Positions 11,001-22,930 of a DNA stretch of 64,000 nucleotides are shown one piece after another (the first letter of the stretch is position 1; each line of letters begins with the position of its first letter). Below the pieces are notes generated by a model that ran no database searches, was not told the DNA's origin, and saw only the letters and a program-made list of their open reading frames with translations. A program made the position numbers and the translations under genes. The stretch is taken from contig NC_061815.1 in NCBI RefSeq assembly GCF_021462225.1, positions 46,597,986-46,661,985 on the forward strand, in the 5' to 3' direction. The stretch comes from Girardinichthys multiradiatus. Taxonomy: Eukaryota > Chordata > Actinopteri > Cyprinodontiformes > Goodeidae.

Positions 11001-13222
11001 AGGAAAAAAAAAAGAAATAAAGGCTCTCTTAACAGTAAGAAGATGGTCGGCTCAAACTCAAGTCTCCTTGTTTGATTTTTTAGGGTTTAAAGATTAAAAG
11101 AATATATAGGAGTAGAAAGGTACACAGGGTAATTTCAGATTACTAAATCATAAAATATTGGAACATTTATCAGCATTTGGATTGTAAAAGTGGGGTTCTA
11201 GTAATAATTTTCTCCCCAACTCTCACAATTCAAATGGCCCAAATTAAAGAAAAAAATGTTTGTTCTTTTTGAAACACTATGTGGGAAAAAGTCCAGTTTG
11301 GAGTCAAGCTTCTTAGCTTCATTTCTGGTTAAGTTTAACACTGCATAAAAACGTCAATGCCGACTTAAAATACTTCTTTGCATTTAACCTGAGCAGAGAA
11401 ATTCTTGAATGCAGCTGCGATCAAATTGAGCCAAACAAAAAGAGAATTATAACAATAACTCTCAGGATTGTAGTTATTATTATTACAGAGTTACAGTACA
11501 AAGAATTAGCAAAAGGTTTCAGCATCAGTAAACTTGGGTTCATTAAGAGAAAACTGTTGCTGTGCTTCTAAATAGTTTGAGATCTCTTTGGATTATGTGC
11601 ACTCATCTTAAAAAGTATCCTGACGATTGTCAGAACAAAATTGATCAATTATAGCATTAAAAGATGTGGCTGAGAAAACATATTTTGAAAAGAGATTGTT
11701 AAAAATTTATTTTAATTCTTGAAGCTTCAAATTTGTCCATTTGTCTGTCTTTGATGTTTTGTCTTTGTTTTGTTGGAATTAATGTTTGTTTATATGTTGC
11801 ATGACAAAATAATCCATGTTTAGAATAATGTTTCCAAATCCCAGATTGATTAAAACTTTGAGTTTTCAGGAGAGTTAAGAAGCAGCTTGTTTCTGAGGTA
11901 GGTGCATGTTAACAGTTTTGCAGTTTAAGGTTAATTAAGATGGGTTGGAATGAAGAAACTGTGGTCCCGCCCATAGGCTGCCCATCAGAGGTTAGTGCTG
12001 CCTGACTCCGCCCACCAACCAGGTTTGTTCACACCTTTGTTTTCATGGAAACCCTCAGCACCTCCCTTCCCGAGTTTTAACACTGTTTAAGAGACAATAG
12101 AATCAAAATGCTTGTAGTGATTGTTGCCTTAAAAAGATGTTGTTTTTGGATGTAGGATGACTTTTAGATTTATGTGTTTTACTATTAAAAGGTTAATGAA
12201 ATAGTTTAAACTAGTTTGAAGAATTAGTTTTTCATGCAGAATCATTGATGATTTATTAGATTGAAAGTTTTCCCTGGTGCCATTAAGCTAGCTGACAGTT
12301 CAAGATATGCCAAAAGTAAAGAATATATTTTTGATAAAGAATTTGAGTCATGACTTTATACTTGGTGGGAATTATTTATTAGATTCAATTTGTAGGGTTT
12401 ATGCATCCGTATTACATTAGATGTCCATTAATCTAATACTCATCTTCATACAAGACAAATCAGGATGATGTGAGACATTGATGAACTGAATAACTAAAGT
12501 TTGTGTTTTGTTGTTAATGGAACTGAATTGCAGTTAAAAACATCTGGATTTTCTTTATGTTGCTTTTGTTAAATTCATAGTGACACATAGTTATGTCAGA
12601 ATTCATTTCTTTGGTTCTATGTAATGTGATCTTGGTTACTAGAACATTTTTGTACAAACTTTGTGCTGGATTGTCGCATGGGTTGGACCCTGCGCCAGAA
12701 GGGGGGAATGTCAGAATAAAGTAACATGGGGTTCCAAATGTTTTAGCACTCATGGGAAAAAGGGTAGCTCATACCTCCAGTGAGGACTTAGTGACAATGC
12801 AAGAGAGATGTTGTGCTTTGTTTATATAAATGGTGCATAGCTCCCTAAGACCACATTCTGAAAACCTCTCTGAAAGTATGCTGTTGATTCTTTTGTGAAA
12901 TTTTACATATCCACCAATTAGACCATTTTTGAAATTCTCTTTGGGTATTCTGAAACTACGAAATAATGATCTGTAATCAGGCCTTCCTCAAACATCATAT
13001 GTCACATTTTTGATATTCAGAATATTTAGCTGATGGTCACTGCTAGTATACCAGGTGAAGTCAGAAGATTCAATTATTTTGATTTTGTTGGATGTTTTGA
13101 TGAAGTTCATGTAGTTAAGCACTTAGGCTTGAGAATGGGACTTTGAATTGAAAATTAGCCAAGTGTTGTAAAGGCTCTGTTCTCACTTATATGAGATTGA
13201 GCTGTGTGGCAGGTCTCCTAAT
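8016..13222 (+). other. ERV internal region without recognisable genes
   Basis: The leader includes a GC-rich stretch near 8040-8160 and a possible splice donor near 8195. Beyond it lies about 5 kb of A/T-rich sequence with a CA microsatellite at 8978-8999 and only short frames. One 58-codon frame from 9062 has no recognisable domain. By position this should be gag-pol, but I cannot confirm that. It may instead be unrelated filler. Confidence 0.5.
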
Positions 13223-13600
13223 TTGGACATGGGGATATTGCCAAGATCATTTTCTTCCACATTTTTGTGTGAAGATAAGATGTTGTTTTACTGTCAAAAC
13301 CTGTCCACTGTGTTTTCTCAAGTTTCACAGACGGTGAAGGCTGCATTACCAGAAACAGCCACTTCCACCCTCCAGTACTTTATTCCTGCCGACTGGATTC
13401 TGGTCAGAGAATCTAGGAGAAAACACTGGAAGTCCAGTCGCTGGAATGGCCCATATCAGATCCTACTAGTCACCCAGGAAAGCTGCAGGAAAGCTCCAGC
13501 TCCTCCAGCTTCATCTGGCTTCCAGGACACAAGTCATCTTCCAACTGGATCATCCACGGCCTGAAAGGTTTGAGGACAGCGGACCACCACAAGACAAAGA
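13223..13600 (+). pseudogene. ERV pol remnant: integrase C-terminal domain
   Basis: The 113-codon frame contains ADWILVRESRRKHWKSSRW followed by NGPYQILL, the signature of the integrase C-terminal domain in gammaretrovirus-like elements. The preceding stretch (VSQTVKAALPET) also fits the inter-domain region. The zinc-binding and catalytic domains upstream are not recognisable. The frame shifts and stops soon after. This is an old, inactive copy. Confidence 0.8.
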
Positions 13601-14214
13601 ACTGTAAGCTGATCACTGGCGGGTGATTGAAGAGGTGGTTGAAGAACACTTTTCTTACAAGGGCACAATGATCCCTTGGGCAGTGCAACGTTATTTCTGA
13701 ATCTACTTAAGGCCATCGTATTGCCTGAAAGTTAGAAATCATAAGGTCATTTGCCTCACTGCACACACACCACAGTGAGAGACACATAGGAAACATACAG
13801 GGAAGACCTCTACACATTTGCACATAACCTTTATCTGGATGATGGACTGGCGACGTCTGCAACAGAGAGACAGTCAAACATGCGCCATGATGCTTATTCT
13901 CCTTAATTTCTTAACATTTGGTGGCTACTAGGGGCTCCTTTGCCTGGACAACAAGGGTCAGCCAAATTCTTTTCTCCCACTTTGACAGCGAAACTGACTC
14001 TGAGGAGGAAATCTCGGATGCTTTTATCTAACTTTCATGTTTATTGCTTGATATCTATCATTATGGTACAAATTTGAAATGTGTTCATTTCCACTGTTGT
14101 TTAGTTGGACTATGAAAGCCTAACTTCCAGCAGGTTAGAGTTCCTGTTTCTAAACATATTTCTAGAGGAGCTTCCTACGACCGCCCACCTGTACCAGACT
14201 GGTAACAGGGCAGC

Positions 14215-14660
14215 TTGAAGCGCAGAAGCCACTCAGGAGAGGCACCAGGATTTTTGAGTTTTGCTTATAATTTGTTTTCTTTCAGTACCAGAAGAAAGGA
14301 CATTCCACTTCAAGGTCACGATGCAGATATATGGAAGATGTTCTGTTCTGATGCTAATGATTGGTATTGCACGTATTTTATTACTCGTGTTCATTTGGGG
14401 AAAGGTGCAGCAAAGATAATTTGTGGCTAATCTGAGTAATTATGCCAATAATACTCATCAGCTGATTCAAAGAGAGATTCATCACTTTTCTGACTACCAT
14501 GATCATGCTGAAAATGTCTGGTGGCAACTGATGCATCAAACTGTGAGGAAGATAAGAAATGACAGTTGCTATGTTTGTTGTTTGATTCCACGTGTTATTA
14601 ACGATCAACAATTTTTAGTACCTGTTCCTATTAATACTGCTTTCTTTCCAAATAGGTAAC
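14215..14660 (+). pseudogene. ERV envelope surface-subunit remnant
   Basis: Two short frames (14215-14430 and 14423-14659) lie about 600 bp after the integrase remnant. The second includes NDSCYVC followed by a PRV...PVPIN stretch, resembling the Cys-rich surface region of fish retroviral envelopes. There is no fusion peptide, transmembrane segment or continuous frame. Stops occur throughout 14660-14940. The assignment depends partly on position. Confidence 0.55.
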
Positions 14661-16625
14661 ATAACCAGCTGGTGGAGGTTACTTTTCCTTGGGTGAGGAA
14701 TTATATTGTAAGGCAAAGCAGAAATTTTAGTAGTTTTCTAGTGAGACTAATTTAATATGTGCTACTACAGGAATTCTTTATAAATTGTGGGGTAATAGGA
14801 ATCAGTAAGATATTCAGATATAGGTACAGATATTTGTATTGCACAGGAAGGAAACACACCTTATTTCCTTGGAAAGACAGAAGGTTGCAAAACTATTATA
14901 TCTGTTTCATGTGCTTTAATCGACAGACATAAATTTGAGTCATGTCCTTTCAGAACTATCAGCATAAACTCTGCACACACATGGAATGAATTCACAAAAT
15001 TTCTTAAAATACAAGAATTTATTAACAAAAATAAGTCAACTCTAAGTCAAACATATTTCAATCAACAAACTCTTTACTTTGCTAAAACAATCCAACTAAC
15101 TACCAAGCAGAATTAAAGAACAGGGAAGATTAACAGGCTATGTACAATATGAACAAGTTGATTAAAAAGGATTGGAAATTATGACCAAAAGACTGATGCA
15201 ACATTACCATGCAATGTTTATGTTTGAGAACCAAGGATTATCTTGAAGGATCTGGAAATGAAGTTAAGTTAGTCTTGGAACCAACGTAGGGAATAATCAG
15301 CAACATTTAGACAACCATTTACAATGCAAGATCAGATAAAATATTATTTTAATAAAATAATGTTTTAAATAATGATCTGCTGAATAAAACCAACCTTTTG
15401 GATGACCATTTCTCAACGGTGTCTAATAAGCGGCCTTTATTTATTGAAATAATATTTGAAGAAATATTATTAAGAGAGTAATTTGGAAAAGGGCCAAATC
15501 TTTCTGGAGAAATGGGGCTTAATGGTGTTTACTTAGTTATCAAATCTAGTAAATGATGTTCAGGGACTATTATTCACTAGCTTGAAAACTAACAACCTTT
15601 CTGTTAAATACTCTTTAGTAGCAAGCACGTGTTCTTACCGGTTAGCATTTGAGCTAACAAAAGAAGCTAATAGCTTAGCACCAGAATCAACACATACCTT
15701 TAAAATACCGTTAATAAAAGGGTTAAAATGCATAAGCGCGGACTACACGTTATGATCAATATTCTGTTTAAAATCACTCTTGAAGTAAAGTTTGTCTTAA
15801 CTTTAAAAACACACGAAGAACACAACCTGAACACGTGTGCTGCAGATAGCCTGCTAGCACCAAGATAGCTGAGTTCAACACAAACAAAATTTCATAAAAT
15901 GAAAAACATTTAGATCATTTCATTCTAAATCTGTCTCTGCCCAAAACACCTAACCTCATGAACCGTGGTGAGGAAACGTTGTCCAAGGGGCGAAGCTTGA
16001 AGAAACGTCCACAGTCAACAAGCGGTTAGCTTTCAGCTAACCTCGGGGGTTGAAGGTGGGTTTGCTCTGTGAACAAAAGGGTTAGCTCCGGAGCTGTAGC
16101 TGGGCGGCCCGTTCTGTCCGTCAACCAGCTGTGCATTACCGTAAACATGGCGGTGCGGGCCGTTGTCCTTCTTTCAGACTCGGCTTGTAGAAACAGCTTG
16201 TCTACTGGGGATTTCTCTGCGACACAGTTTTGGCAGGCCTCGGAGAGAAAGTAAGCAATGCTTATACCTTAATTTCCCCTCTTTATGAATGAAATCACCG
16301 GGTACACAAACAATGCTCCACACATACTTAACTTGTGCATATGATCGCGTGATCCTATGACACTCTTGGATCCAGTTTGAAGAGTTTATGTCTTTTTGCC
16401 AGCAAAAGACATTAGCGTGCTGGGCCTCTCCTGACCAGTCCCTCTCGAAGGCCGTGTGGAAAGAGGTTGGCTTGTTGGAGAGGGGGTGCTCTTATTCAGA
16501 CAGTGGCATCATGGGAAGTCTGCTGCTACCCCCCTGGAAGTCAGTTAAATGCAATTTATTTTGAAAGTTCCAGAAGAGTCCGTACCAGAGCTTAATGTTG
16601 AAATCCATGGCTGTGGGTCCCAACA

Positions 16626-16890
16626 GGCTTCACAATACAATGTTTGAACCAATGGATGCACATGGTCCTCAAGAATGGTTCGGTAGTCCTTGGCAGTGAC
16701 GCACCCATCTAGCACAAGTATTGGGCCAAGGGAATGCCATGATATGGCAGCCCAAACCATCACTGATCCACCCCCATGCTTCACTCTGGGCATGCAACAG
16801 TATGGGTGGTACGCTTCTTTGGGGCTTCTCCACACCGTAACTCTCCCGAATGTGGAGAAAACCGTAAAGGCAGACTCATCAGAGAACAAT
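16626..16890 (-). pseudogene. Split Tc1 transposase, middle piece
   Basis: It encodes LFSDESAFT (first catalytic Asp), VTVWRSPKEAYHP and HGGGSVMVWAAISW, ending HPLVQTLYCEA at the repeat X junction. Removing X joins this to GAMYQEDN of the C-terminal piece with the spacing normal for the family. Confidence 0.92.
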
Positions 16891-16894
16891 ACAT

Positions 16895-17440
16895 TCAATT
16901 CAATTCAAAGATACTTTATTGATCCCTGAGGAGAAATTAGAATTCCAGTACAACCCATCCAAACATACATCATGACACAAGACAAGGGGGGGACGGGTCA
17001 CCGAGGCTTTGCTGCCCACTCACAGGCGCTGCCCTTGTTAGATGAGAAAAGAGACCACATTAGGTAAGTAGAGGGAAAAAAAATCCTATTTCACACTTTA
17101 TCCTTAGCAGGATACAGTTTGAGACTGCAAAAAACCTCAGCACAAAGAAGCAACAAGTTTACAAAACAACATCATGCTGGGAACGGTGAAGGTGGTGTGA
17201 GGGGTGCATATGTTTATCTTGAGCATGTGTGTGTGTGCGAGTGAGTGTGTGCAAGTAAGTCCATGAAGCACTGTCACAGAGGCCATTGTCCTTGATGGTA
17301 CATTGGAATGTTCATCAACTGGCCACAAAGTTCTGAGCAGGTCCATAGATGTCCTCAGGAAAGGGAGGGGGCAGAGGGAGCAGAGCGTCATGTTTACATA
17401 ACTTCCAGGAGAGGTTAAAGATGGACATGTGGACAGGTGG
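16895..17440 (-). mobile_element. LINE (L2-type) 3' fragment inserted in Tc1
   Basis: On the minus strand it ends with GGGATCAATAAAGTATCTTTGAATTGAATTGA, written here in parts: a GGGATCAATAAAGTATC stretch then TTGAA repeats. The flanking duplication is ACAT (16891-16894, 17441-17444). Part of it (about 17190-17440) resembles 55915-56165. It carries no complete coding sequence. Confidence 0.85.
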
Positions 17441-17883
17441 ACATGTTTCACTTTGTCCACAGCCCAAGATTTGCGCTCCTTGCACCATTGAAACTGACAT
17501 TTGGCATTGGCATGAGTGACCAAAGGTTTGGCTATAGCAGCCCGGTCGTGTATATTGACCCTGTGGAGCTCCCGACGGACAGTTCTGGTGGAAACAGGAG
17601 AGTTGAGGTGCACATTTAATTCTGCCGTGATTTGGGCAGCTGTGGTTTTATGTTTTTTGAATACAATCCAGGTTAGCACCCGAACATCTCTTTCAGACAG
17701 CTTCTTCTTGCGTCCACAGTTAATCCTGTTGGATGTGGTTAGTCCTTCTTGGTGGTATACTGACATTACCCTGGATACCGAGGCTCTTGATACATCACAA
17801 AGACTTGCTGTCTTGGTCACAGATGCGCCAGCAAGACATGCACCAAACATATTTCCTCTTTTGAACTCTGGTATGTCACTCAT
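17441..17883 (-). pseudogene. Split Tc1 transposase, N-terminal piece
   Basis: The start codon at 17883 opens MSDIPEFKRGNMFGACLAG. A helix-turn-helix (SVTKTASLCDVSRASVSRVM) and a GRKKKLSERD linker follow, then the second helical domain (STRTVRRELHRVNIHDR). It ends WAVDKVKH at the LINE insertion, and joined to the middle piece it reads VKHVLFSDES without a frame change. The annotated frame continuing to 17137 runs into LINE sequence and is a chimera. Confidence 0.92.
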
Positions 17884-18071
17884 AATGTTGTGTGCATTTC
17901 AATATTTTGAGCAAAACTGTGCTCTTACCCTGCTAATTGAACCTTCACACTCTGCTCTTACTGGTGCAATGTGCAATCAATGAAGACTGGCTACCAGGCT
18001 GGTCCAATTTAGCCATGAAACCTCCCACACTAAAATGACAGGTGTTTCAGTTTCATTGTCCAACCCCTGTA

Positions 18072-18079
18072 TGTGTGTA

Positions 18080-18117
<38 letters not shown>

Positions 18118-18133
18118 CAGACAGACAGACAGA

Positions 18134-18165
<32 letters not shown>
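18072..18165. repeat. Microsatellite (TA)n-(CAGA)n-(TA)n
   Basis: Two TA tracts flank six CAGA units, directly beside the right TA of the split Tc1. Confidence 0.95.
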
Positions 18166-21100
18166 AAGTTATGTATGTTTAAATAACTCCAATTGGGAGA
18201 TAAAAATGCAAAGGAGTTTAATTTACATTGTTATGTGGAACCAATCTTTAGAGTTTGACCTTTCAATTACTTTCCTGCCTATTTCAGCTGGCCAGCTTTA
18301 TAACTCAGCTAAAATAAAGCCTCTTTCTCAAAATAACTTGTTTCTCAAAACAGAACATGTTGGTGACCTTCCAGGGTGATGGATGGGTCTATATATATGA
18401 AAATCAGTTGCAGCACCATTGGTCATTCTTATGAGAAAAAATAAGGGATAATAATGGTTTCTCAATTAATTGTAAAGTTCATTACTGGATGCTCACTAGG
18501 TCACAGTTTTTTATGTAAAACTGCTTTTTCCAAGTGAAAGTGTTTCAAATACTTTGAATGTGCATAACAAGAATTTGTTTGGTTTATTTAAAATTAACTG
18601 TAAAGGGCAAAATCCCCCATCTGTGAAACTCTGGTATCAGAGAGGGAAAAGCCTTTGGTTATGGGCCGACTGTCTTCTCCCATTAACTCACTGGCTGTAT
18701 ATTATACCACAGAGCCCACTAAAGACTGATTCTCATGACTCAGGTTGATCTAAACTGGGCGGGTGTACGAGTTCCTGTGGAAGAGCAGTAGCAAGGTTAA
18801 ACTTTTAGAATGTTTCCTCCATTAAAGAAGAGGGTTTCCTGACTCAGTTACTACGACCTGATCAGATTTTTAAAGATTTGTTTGCTGTATTAGAGGCCAT
18901 TTATTTTTTGGTTATTTTCTGATGGAAGCAGGGTGGTGTGAGGCGGGAGACATGCAGCACAGGTAGGCGGAGCCAGGACTCTAAGGACTCTAACCCGGGA
19001 CAGCTGCCCACTGTGGCTCAATCAATTTTTTTGCACTGCGATTGTGTTCAACATTCATTTGTGTAGTCCGCTACATTAAGTTGCCATATGTTCTGAATCC
19101 AAATTAAAGACCCTCAGAACATCCAAACCCAGAGCAAACAAGACCATCACAGCCCAAGGCGACAGCGTCAGTTTATCATGTCAAACAGGCACCTTCACAT
19201 CATCCTGACAGGATTCTGATGTGAATGTTGGCAGTTTCTTTGGTGTATTGTAATCTTGGAAGTTTAATTTTTCTCCTCCCATTTTTCAATTTACTCTTCC
19301 CTCGTAGAGTAAAATATTAGAATTAAAGTCCTAATTTTGATCATTAAAATACCCTAGTAGACTTGCCAGAGTGATAAAAGATTCTTGATTACTTTTAAGT
19401 CTTAAACTAGCTTTAATTAGAAAAGAAAAGTTAAGGAATATTGTCAAATATTTGTTTTTCCATCTTATTTTCCTTCGTTGTTAGTAAATTCATATTAATA
19501 TTTATATCTACTCACATCGATATCTTTATGAATATCTTTATTTCGATATCTGTATTCATCCATATCTGTCTCTCTATATATCTCTATAAATAAATAAATG
19601 ACAGACATCTCCTTTTTTAGCGTATTTATTAACTCATTCAAAAGGTAAAATTCTTGCTTCAGATGCCATTAATTTAATTGACGTTCTGAGGCTCATTTGA
19701 TTTTGATCGCCATTAATAATGGTTACATTTTTACCTTAAGTTTCAAAGCAGCTAATATATGCTACAACTTCCTGTAGATGTTAGCAGCTTAACTAAAAAC
19801 CAAGTGGTCTATGGTTCAGCGTTAAGCTTTATGAATGCAAGGAAAATACCCCCCAAACAAAGAGGTTCGGGGGGAAAACTAACCAATTTCATTGTTGTGC
19901 TTCTTTTTAATAGACACAGAAAGAGTTAAAAGGATTTTCCACACTTTCCACCCACTTCATTTACGAATTAAGTTATAGCCAGCAACGAAGTGAATTATGC
20001 GTTTTTACTGTAGTATAATGCATACCTTTGTAACCTACTGAGGCGAGAAAGGCCAGATTCTATTCATATATTCTGATAAAACTGGTCATTGAAGGACACA
20101 AACAGTGTCTTTATTATGAGATGGCCTGAATTTATGTAAACATTTCCTATTCTGGGCTGAAAGCCAATAACAATATATCACTGTTACTTGGCAAAACCAT
20201 GCTTGGATAGAAAAGCTATTTTTCAGGTATCTAATGAAGAAAAGATTGCCTATTTTGTCTCTGACATCCAATTTTCTAAAGAAATTGCAATGCATCTTTA
20301 AGCAAATACAGATTATTAAATCATAAAAGTCAAAACTATAAATAACCTTAAGAAAAAACGGATGCTTGTTGGGGTGGAGGGAAGGTTTTTCTTGATAAAT
20401 TGTTTGTAATAAGTTGAGAGTAAAGTCATTTTCATGCATGTATGGATGTTTCTCACAGTATACAAATTTAAAAATAGGTATAGCTTAGATAATTAAATTT
20501 AGTAAAAGATATATTTAAAACAGCTTATTAAGTGAAGTAATATTGCGACGTCATAGTTACTGATAATCTTATTGCCAATAATTGCATATTTATTACTGAT
20601 TACACAATAAAAGTTTTCCTTTTTGCAACTGGAATTTGTTGCTCAGAAAAATATGACTGTGTTCATTGTCACAATTCTTTTTAAAGCCAGTGGATCAGAC
20701 CTTTTCTTATTATCAGTTATTTTAAATATGGTTTGTTACCCAAACAAGTGTCTTGCCATATTTTCCTCCAGTTTCCATCTCCAATTCACCAAATATTAAA
20801 CATATGGACACCTTTTAAGGAGAAGCCCACGACGCATTGGAATAGCCAAACTTCTTCACCAAGATCTTCACCAAGCACTACGATGCAGTCATTAATTCAG
20901 TACCAAGCTTGTGCATACAGAGCTTGCCTGTACAAGCCCTCTGAGACACTGCCTGCAGCTCCTTGTGAAAGAAAGAAATTTAAACTGAATCCATCTTACT
21001 GTCTAATACACACCGCTATGGCACTGACCTTTTAATACATGTCCCCTTGGTTCAGAAATGATAAATGTCCATCACACTGTCACATTCTGCTGAAATACAT

Positions 21101-22050
21101 TTCTGTGTATGTGTGACAGAAAGCTCACTTATCCCTGCTGATCCATCTGAGCTCACCTCCAGTCTGTCCGGATGGGTGTAGTTGTTATGGATGCATGTTT
21201 AATTTAATAATAGAATTGATATTTGTTTCAGATCTTCAGAGACCTCATTAAGTTCTAAATGCCATTTTTTCTCTGTTTTTATTTTGTGGCATCTGGTCCT
21301 CTCTGCAACAGGTATAGCTTATAGATATTGTTTTCATTGTGACAGGCAATTTTAATCTTCCCACACTAACCTGAGTACCTCTGGCCCGGGCACTATAAGC
21401 ATAAACAAAGTCTATTATGCTACAAAGTGGTGAAACTGAGTGTGTTTGGCTTTTAAATCTTTGGAGAGATTTGATTTACATTTCAGCCACATAGCTGTCA
21501 AGATATTTCACATCGTAGAATGATTTCAACTTTCATCTTTCTCCCATATCCCCTAATCAGAGTAACAGACTCTAAACTATAAGGGGAGTAGAACAACTTT
21601 ATATAGTGCTCAATATACATTTTTATTTCATCTTTGACTGCACCAAAACAAACCACATATGCCACAAGTATAAACAGGTTTTCCCTCCACTATGCGCAGG
21701 TGAGTTGGAGGCAATTCAGATGCAGTGGAGCAAGCAAGCTTATATTTCCCAAAATTATATTAATCCAGCAAATACTGGCTGCATTTCTCAGCTGCCTGTG
21801 CCTGCCTTCGATCCACCAACAGTCCCCTCACCTGAGAGTTTTCAGTTTTTCCAGAGAATATAATGAACTCAGAAGTGCCTTTCAGAAGACTGGGGATTCA
21901 CTATGTGCGACTGCAAAGCCCGTTAACTCTTTTTAGACTAAAGGAAAATATCTGCCACTGCTTTAAAGTTTGCATGTCTGATTTGCTCAAGTATTTTAGC
22001 AGTTACACTGATTAAAATATAAAAATAGTGTATTTAATGCTTGCAGGTCA
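18166..22050. other. Anonymous A/T-rich sequence
   Basis: No supported gene or repeat. Short open frames near 20.1, 20.7 and 21.6 kb show no recognisable domain. A pyrimidine/TA stretch with ATATCT units occurs at 19500-19600. Confidence 0.5.
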
Positions 22051-22054
22051 ATAA

Positions 22055-22910
22055 AGCACAATGACACCATGGTCTTTAAAGCAGGTACTCATACTTTTGG
22101 CAGTGTAGGCAGGTGCAAAGTCCTGCAGGAAAATTTAATCACACTGTAATATCTTTTAATGTCTCTTAACCTAGAAACAAAAGTTCAAAAGCTGCAGTAA
22201 AACTGCGAATAAAGTCAATTTTCAGATTTGCTTGGTCTCAACTTTGACAAGCCTAAGAACACTCAGCACAATTTACAACCATATGTTAAACACTAGAAAA
22301 CACAGAAACGTATGTTCTGTGTAAAAACCTCATTATAACAAGTGGCATTTAAGAGATAAAATAAGTACATTTAACATAGGGGGTAGTCCGCTTTTAGGGT
22401 GCAGCAACATAACATTTAGACCTTCAGCAATTTTGATTATGTCACTCTTCCTCTAGACTCCGAAAGGTGATTTCCAAATTTGGTTTCCTCTGGAATGATA
22501 ATTCTGGACCTCTGAGCACCAATCCAACCGTTTTTTTCCTTAGCTCAGGTAAGATGCCTTTAAAGATGTCTCCATTCAAGAGTGGTTTAACACAAGAAAT
22601 AGGGTAGTGGTTGCATATGTCGTGGAAACAGCTGTCTATGGTGGATCTTGAAGCACTGACTCCAGCCTCAGTTAGCTATTTGTGAAGCTTACCCAAATTC
22701 TTTAATGGGCTTTGCTTCACAATCTTCTCAAGCATGCAATTATTTGTGTTGCTTATGCCACTTTTTCTACCACACTTTTTCCTTCCGTTAACCTTTCCAT
22801 TAATATGTTTGGAGACAGCTCTTTAGCAAATACTTTTTGTGGAAAATATCTCATTGTGCATATAATGAATCTATGGGAGTGTCCATTTTTGAAATGTATT
22901 AATAAAATAA
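22055..22910 (-). pseudogene. Decayed Tc1-like transposase with internal gap
   Basis: Minus-strand translation of 22135-22055 gives FLQDFAPAYTAK and then FKDHGVIVL, matching the QHDLAPAHSAK...FTDHGITVL region of the intact copy at 52 kb. Minus-strand 22910-22443 matches the helix-turn-helix, linker and first part of the catalytic domain (a KFGNH block), with many stops. The intervening transposase middle is replaced by about 310 bp of unrelated sequence. It is a distant, old relative of the young family. Confidence 0.75.
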
Positions 22911-22930
22911 ACTTTGATATCTTTATTTGA

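Larger units (their letters stand above)
7587..14945 (+). mobile_element. Degraded endogenous retrovirus lacking its 3' LTR
   Basis: A 429-bp 5' LTR, leader, integrase remnant (13.3 kb) and envelope remnant (14.2-14.7 kb) lie in the order expected for a gamma/epsilon-type retrovirus. From LTR end to integrase C-terminus is 5.3 kb, a normal gag-pol length, but I see no open frame or recognisable gag, protease or RT motif in it. No 3' LTR matching the 5' one is present before repeat X resumes. All genes are broken. The right limit is approximate. Confidence 0.7.
7537..16625 (-). mobile_element. LTR-like repeat X, copy 2, split by an ERV
   Basis: The right part (about 14950-16625) matches X copies 1, 3 and 4 and ends at the common terminus GGGTCCCAACA. 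The left 50 bp (7537-7586) begins TGTTGTGATTATGAAT and matches the other end of X as seen in reverse at 48240. Flanking GCCT (7533-7536) and GGCT (16626-16629) form a near-perfect 4-bp duplication in the interrupted Tc1. The ERV fills the interior. About 100 bp of X next to the right ERV junction is missing or diverged. Confidence 0.75.
7160..18069 (-). mobile_element. Tc1-like transposon split by nested insertions
   Basis: Both ends of one minus-strand Tc1 element lie 10.9 kb apart. The left end at 7160 and the reverse complement of the right end at 18069 share about 30 bp (GGACAATGAAACTGAAACACCTG core) and are flanked by TA at 7158-7159 and 18070-18071. Coding pieces lie at 17883-17441, 16890-16626 and 7532-7257. 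The interruptions are repeat X (7537-16625, 4-bp duplication GCCT/GGCT) and a LINE 3' fragment (16895-17440, ACAT duplication). The three pieces, taking each duplicated target once, sum to 981 nt, exactly 327 codons with no internal stop. This strongly supports a single original element. Confidence 0.9.

Noticed and set aside
17137..17883. 248-codon minus-strand frame as one gene
   Set aside because: Only residues up to about 147 are transposase; the rest is inserted LINE sequence bounded by an ACAT duplication.
20733..21936. Possible host exons in short plus-strand frames
   Set aside because: No domain, no splice-site-supported structure and no codon bias distinguishable from background.
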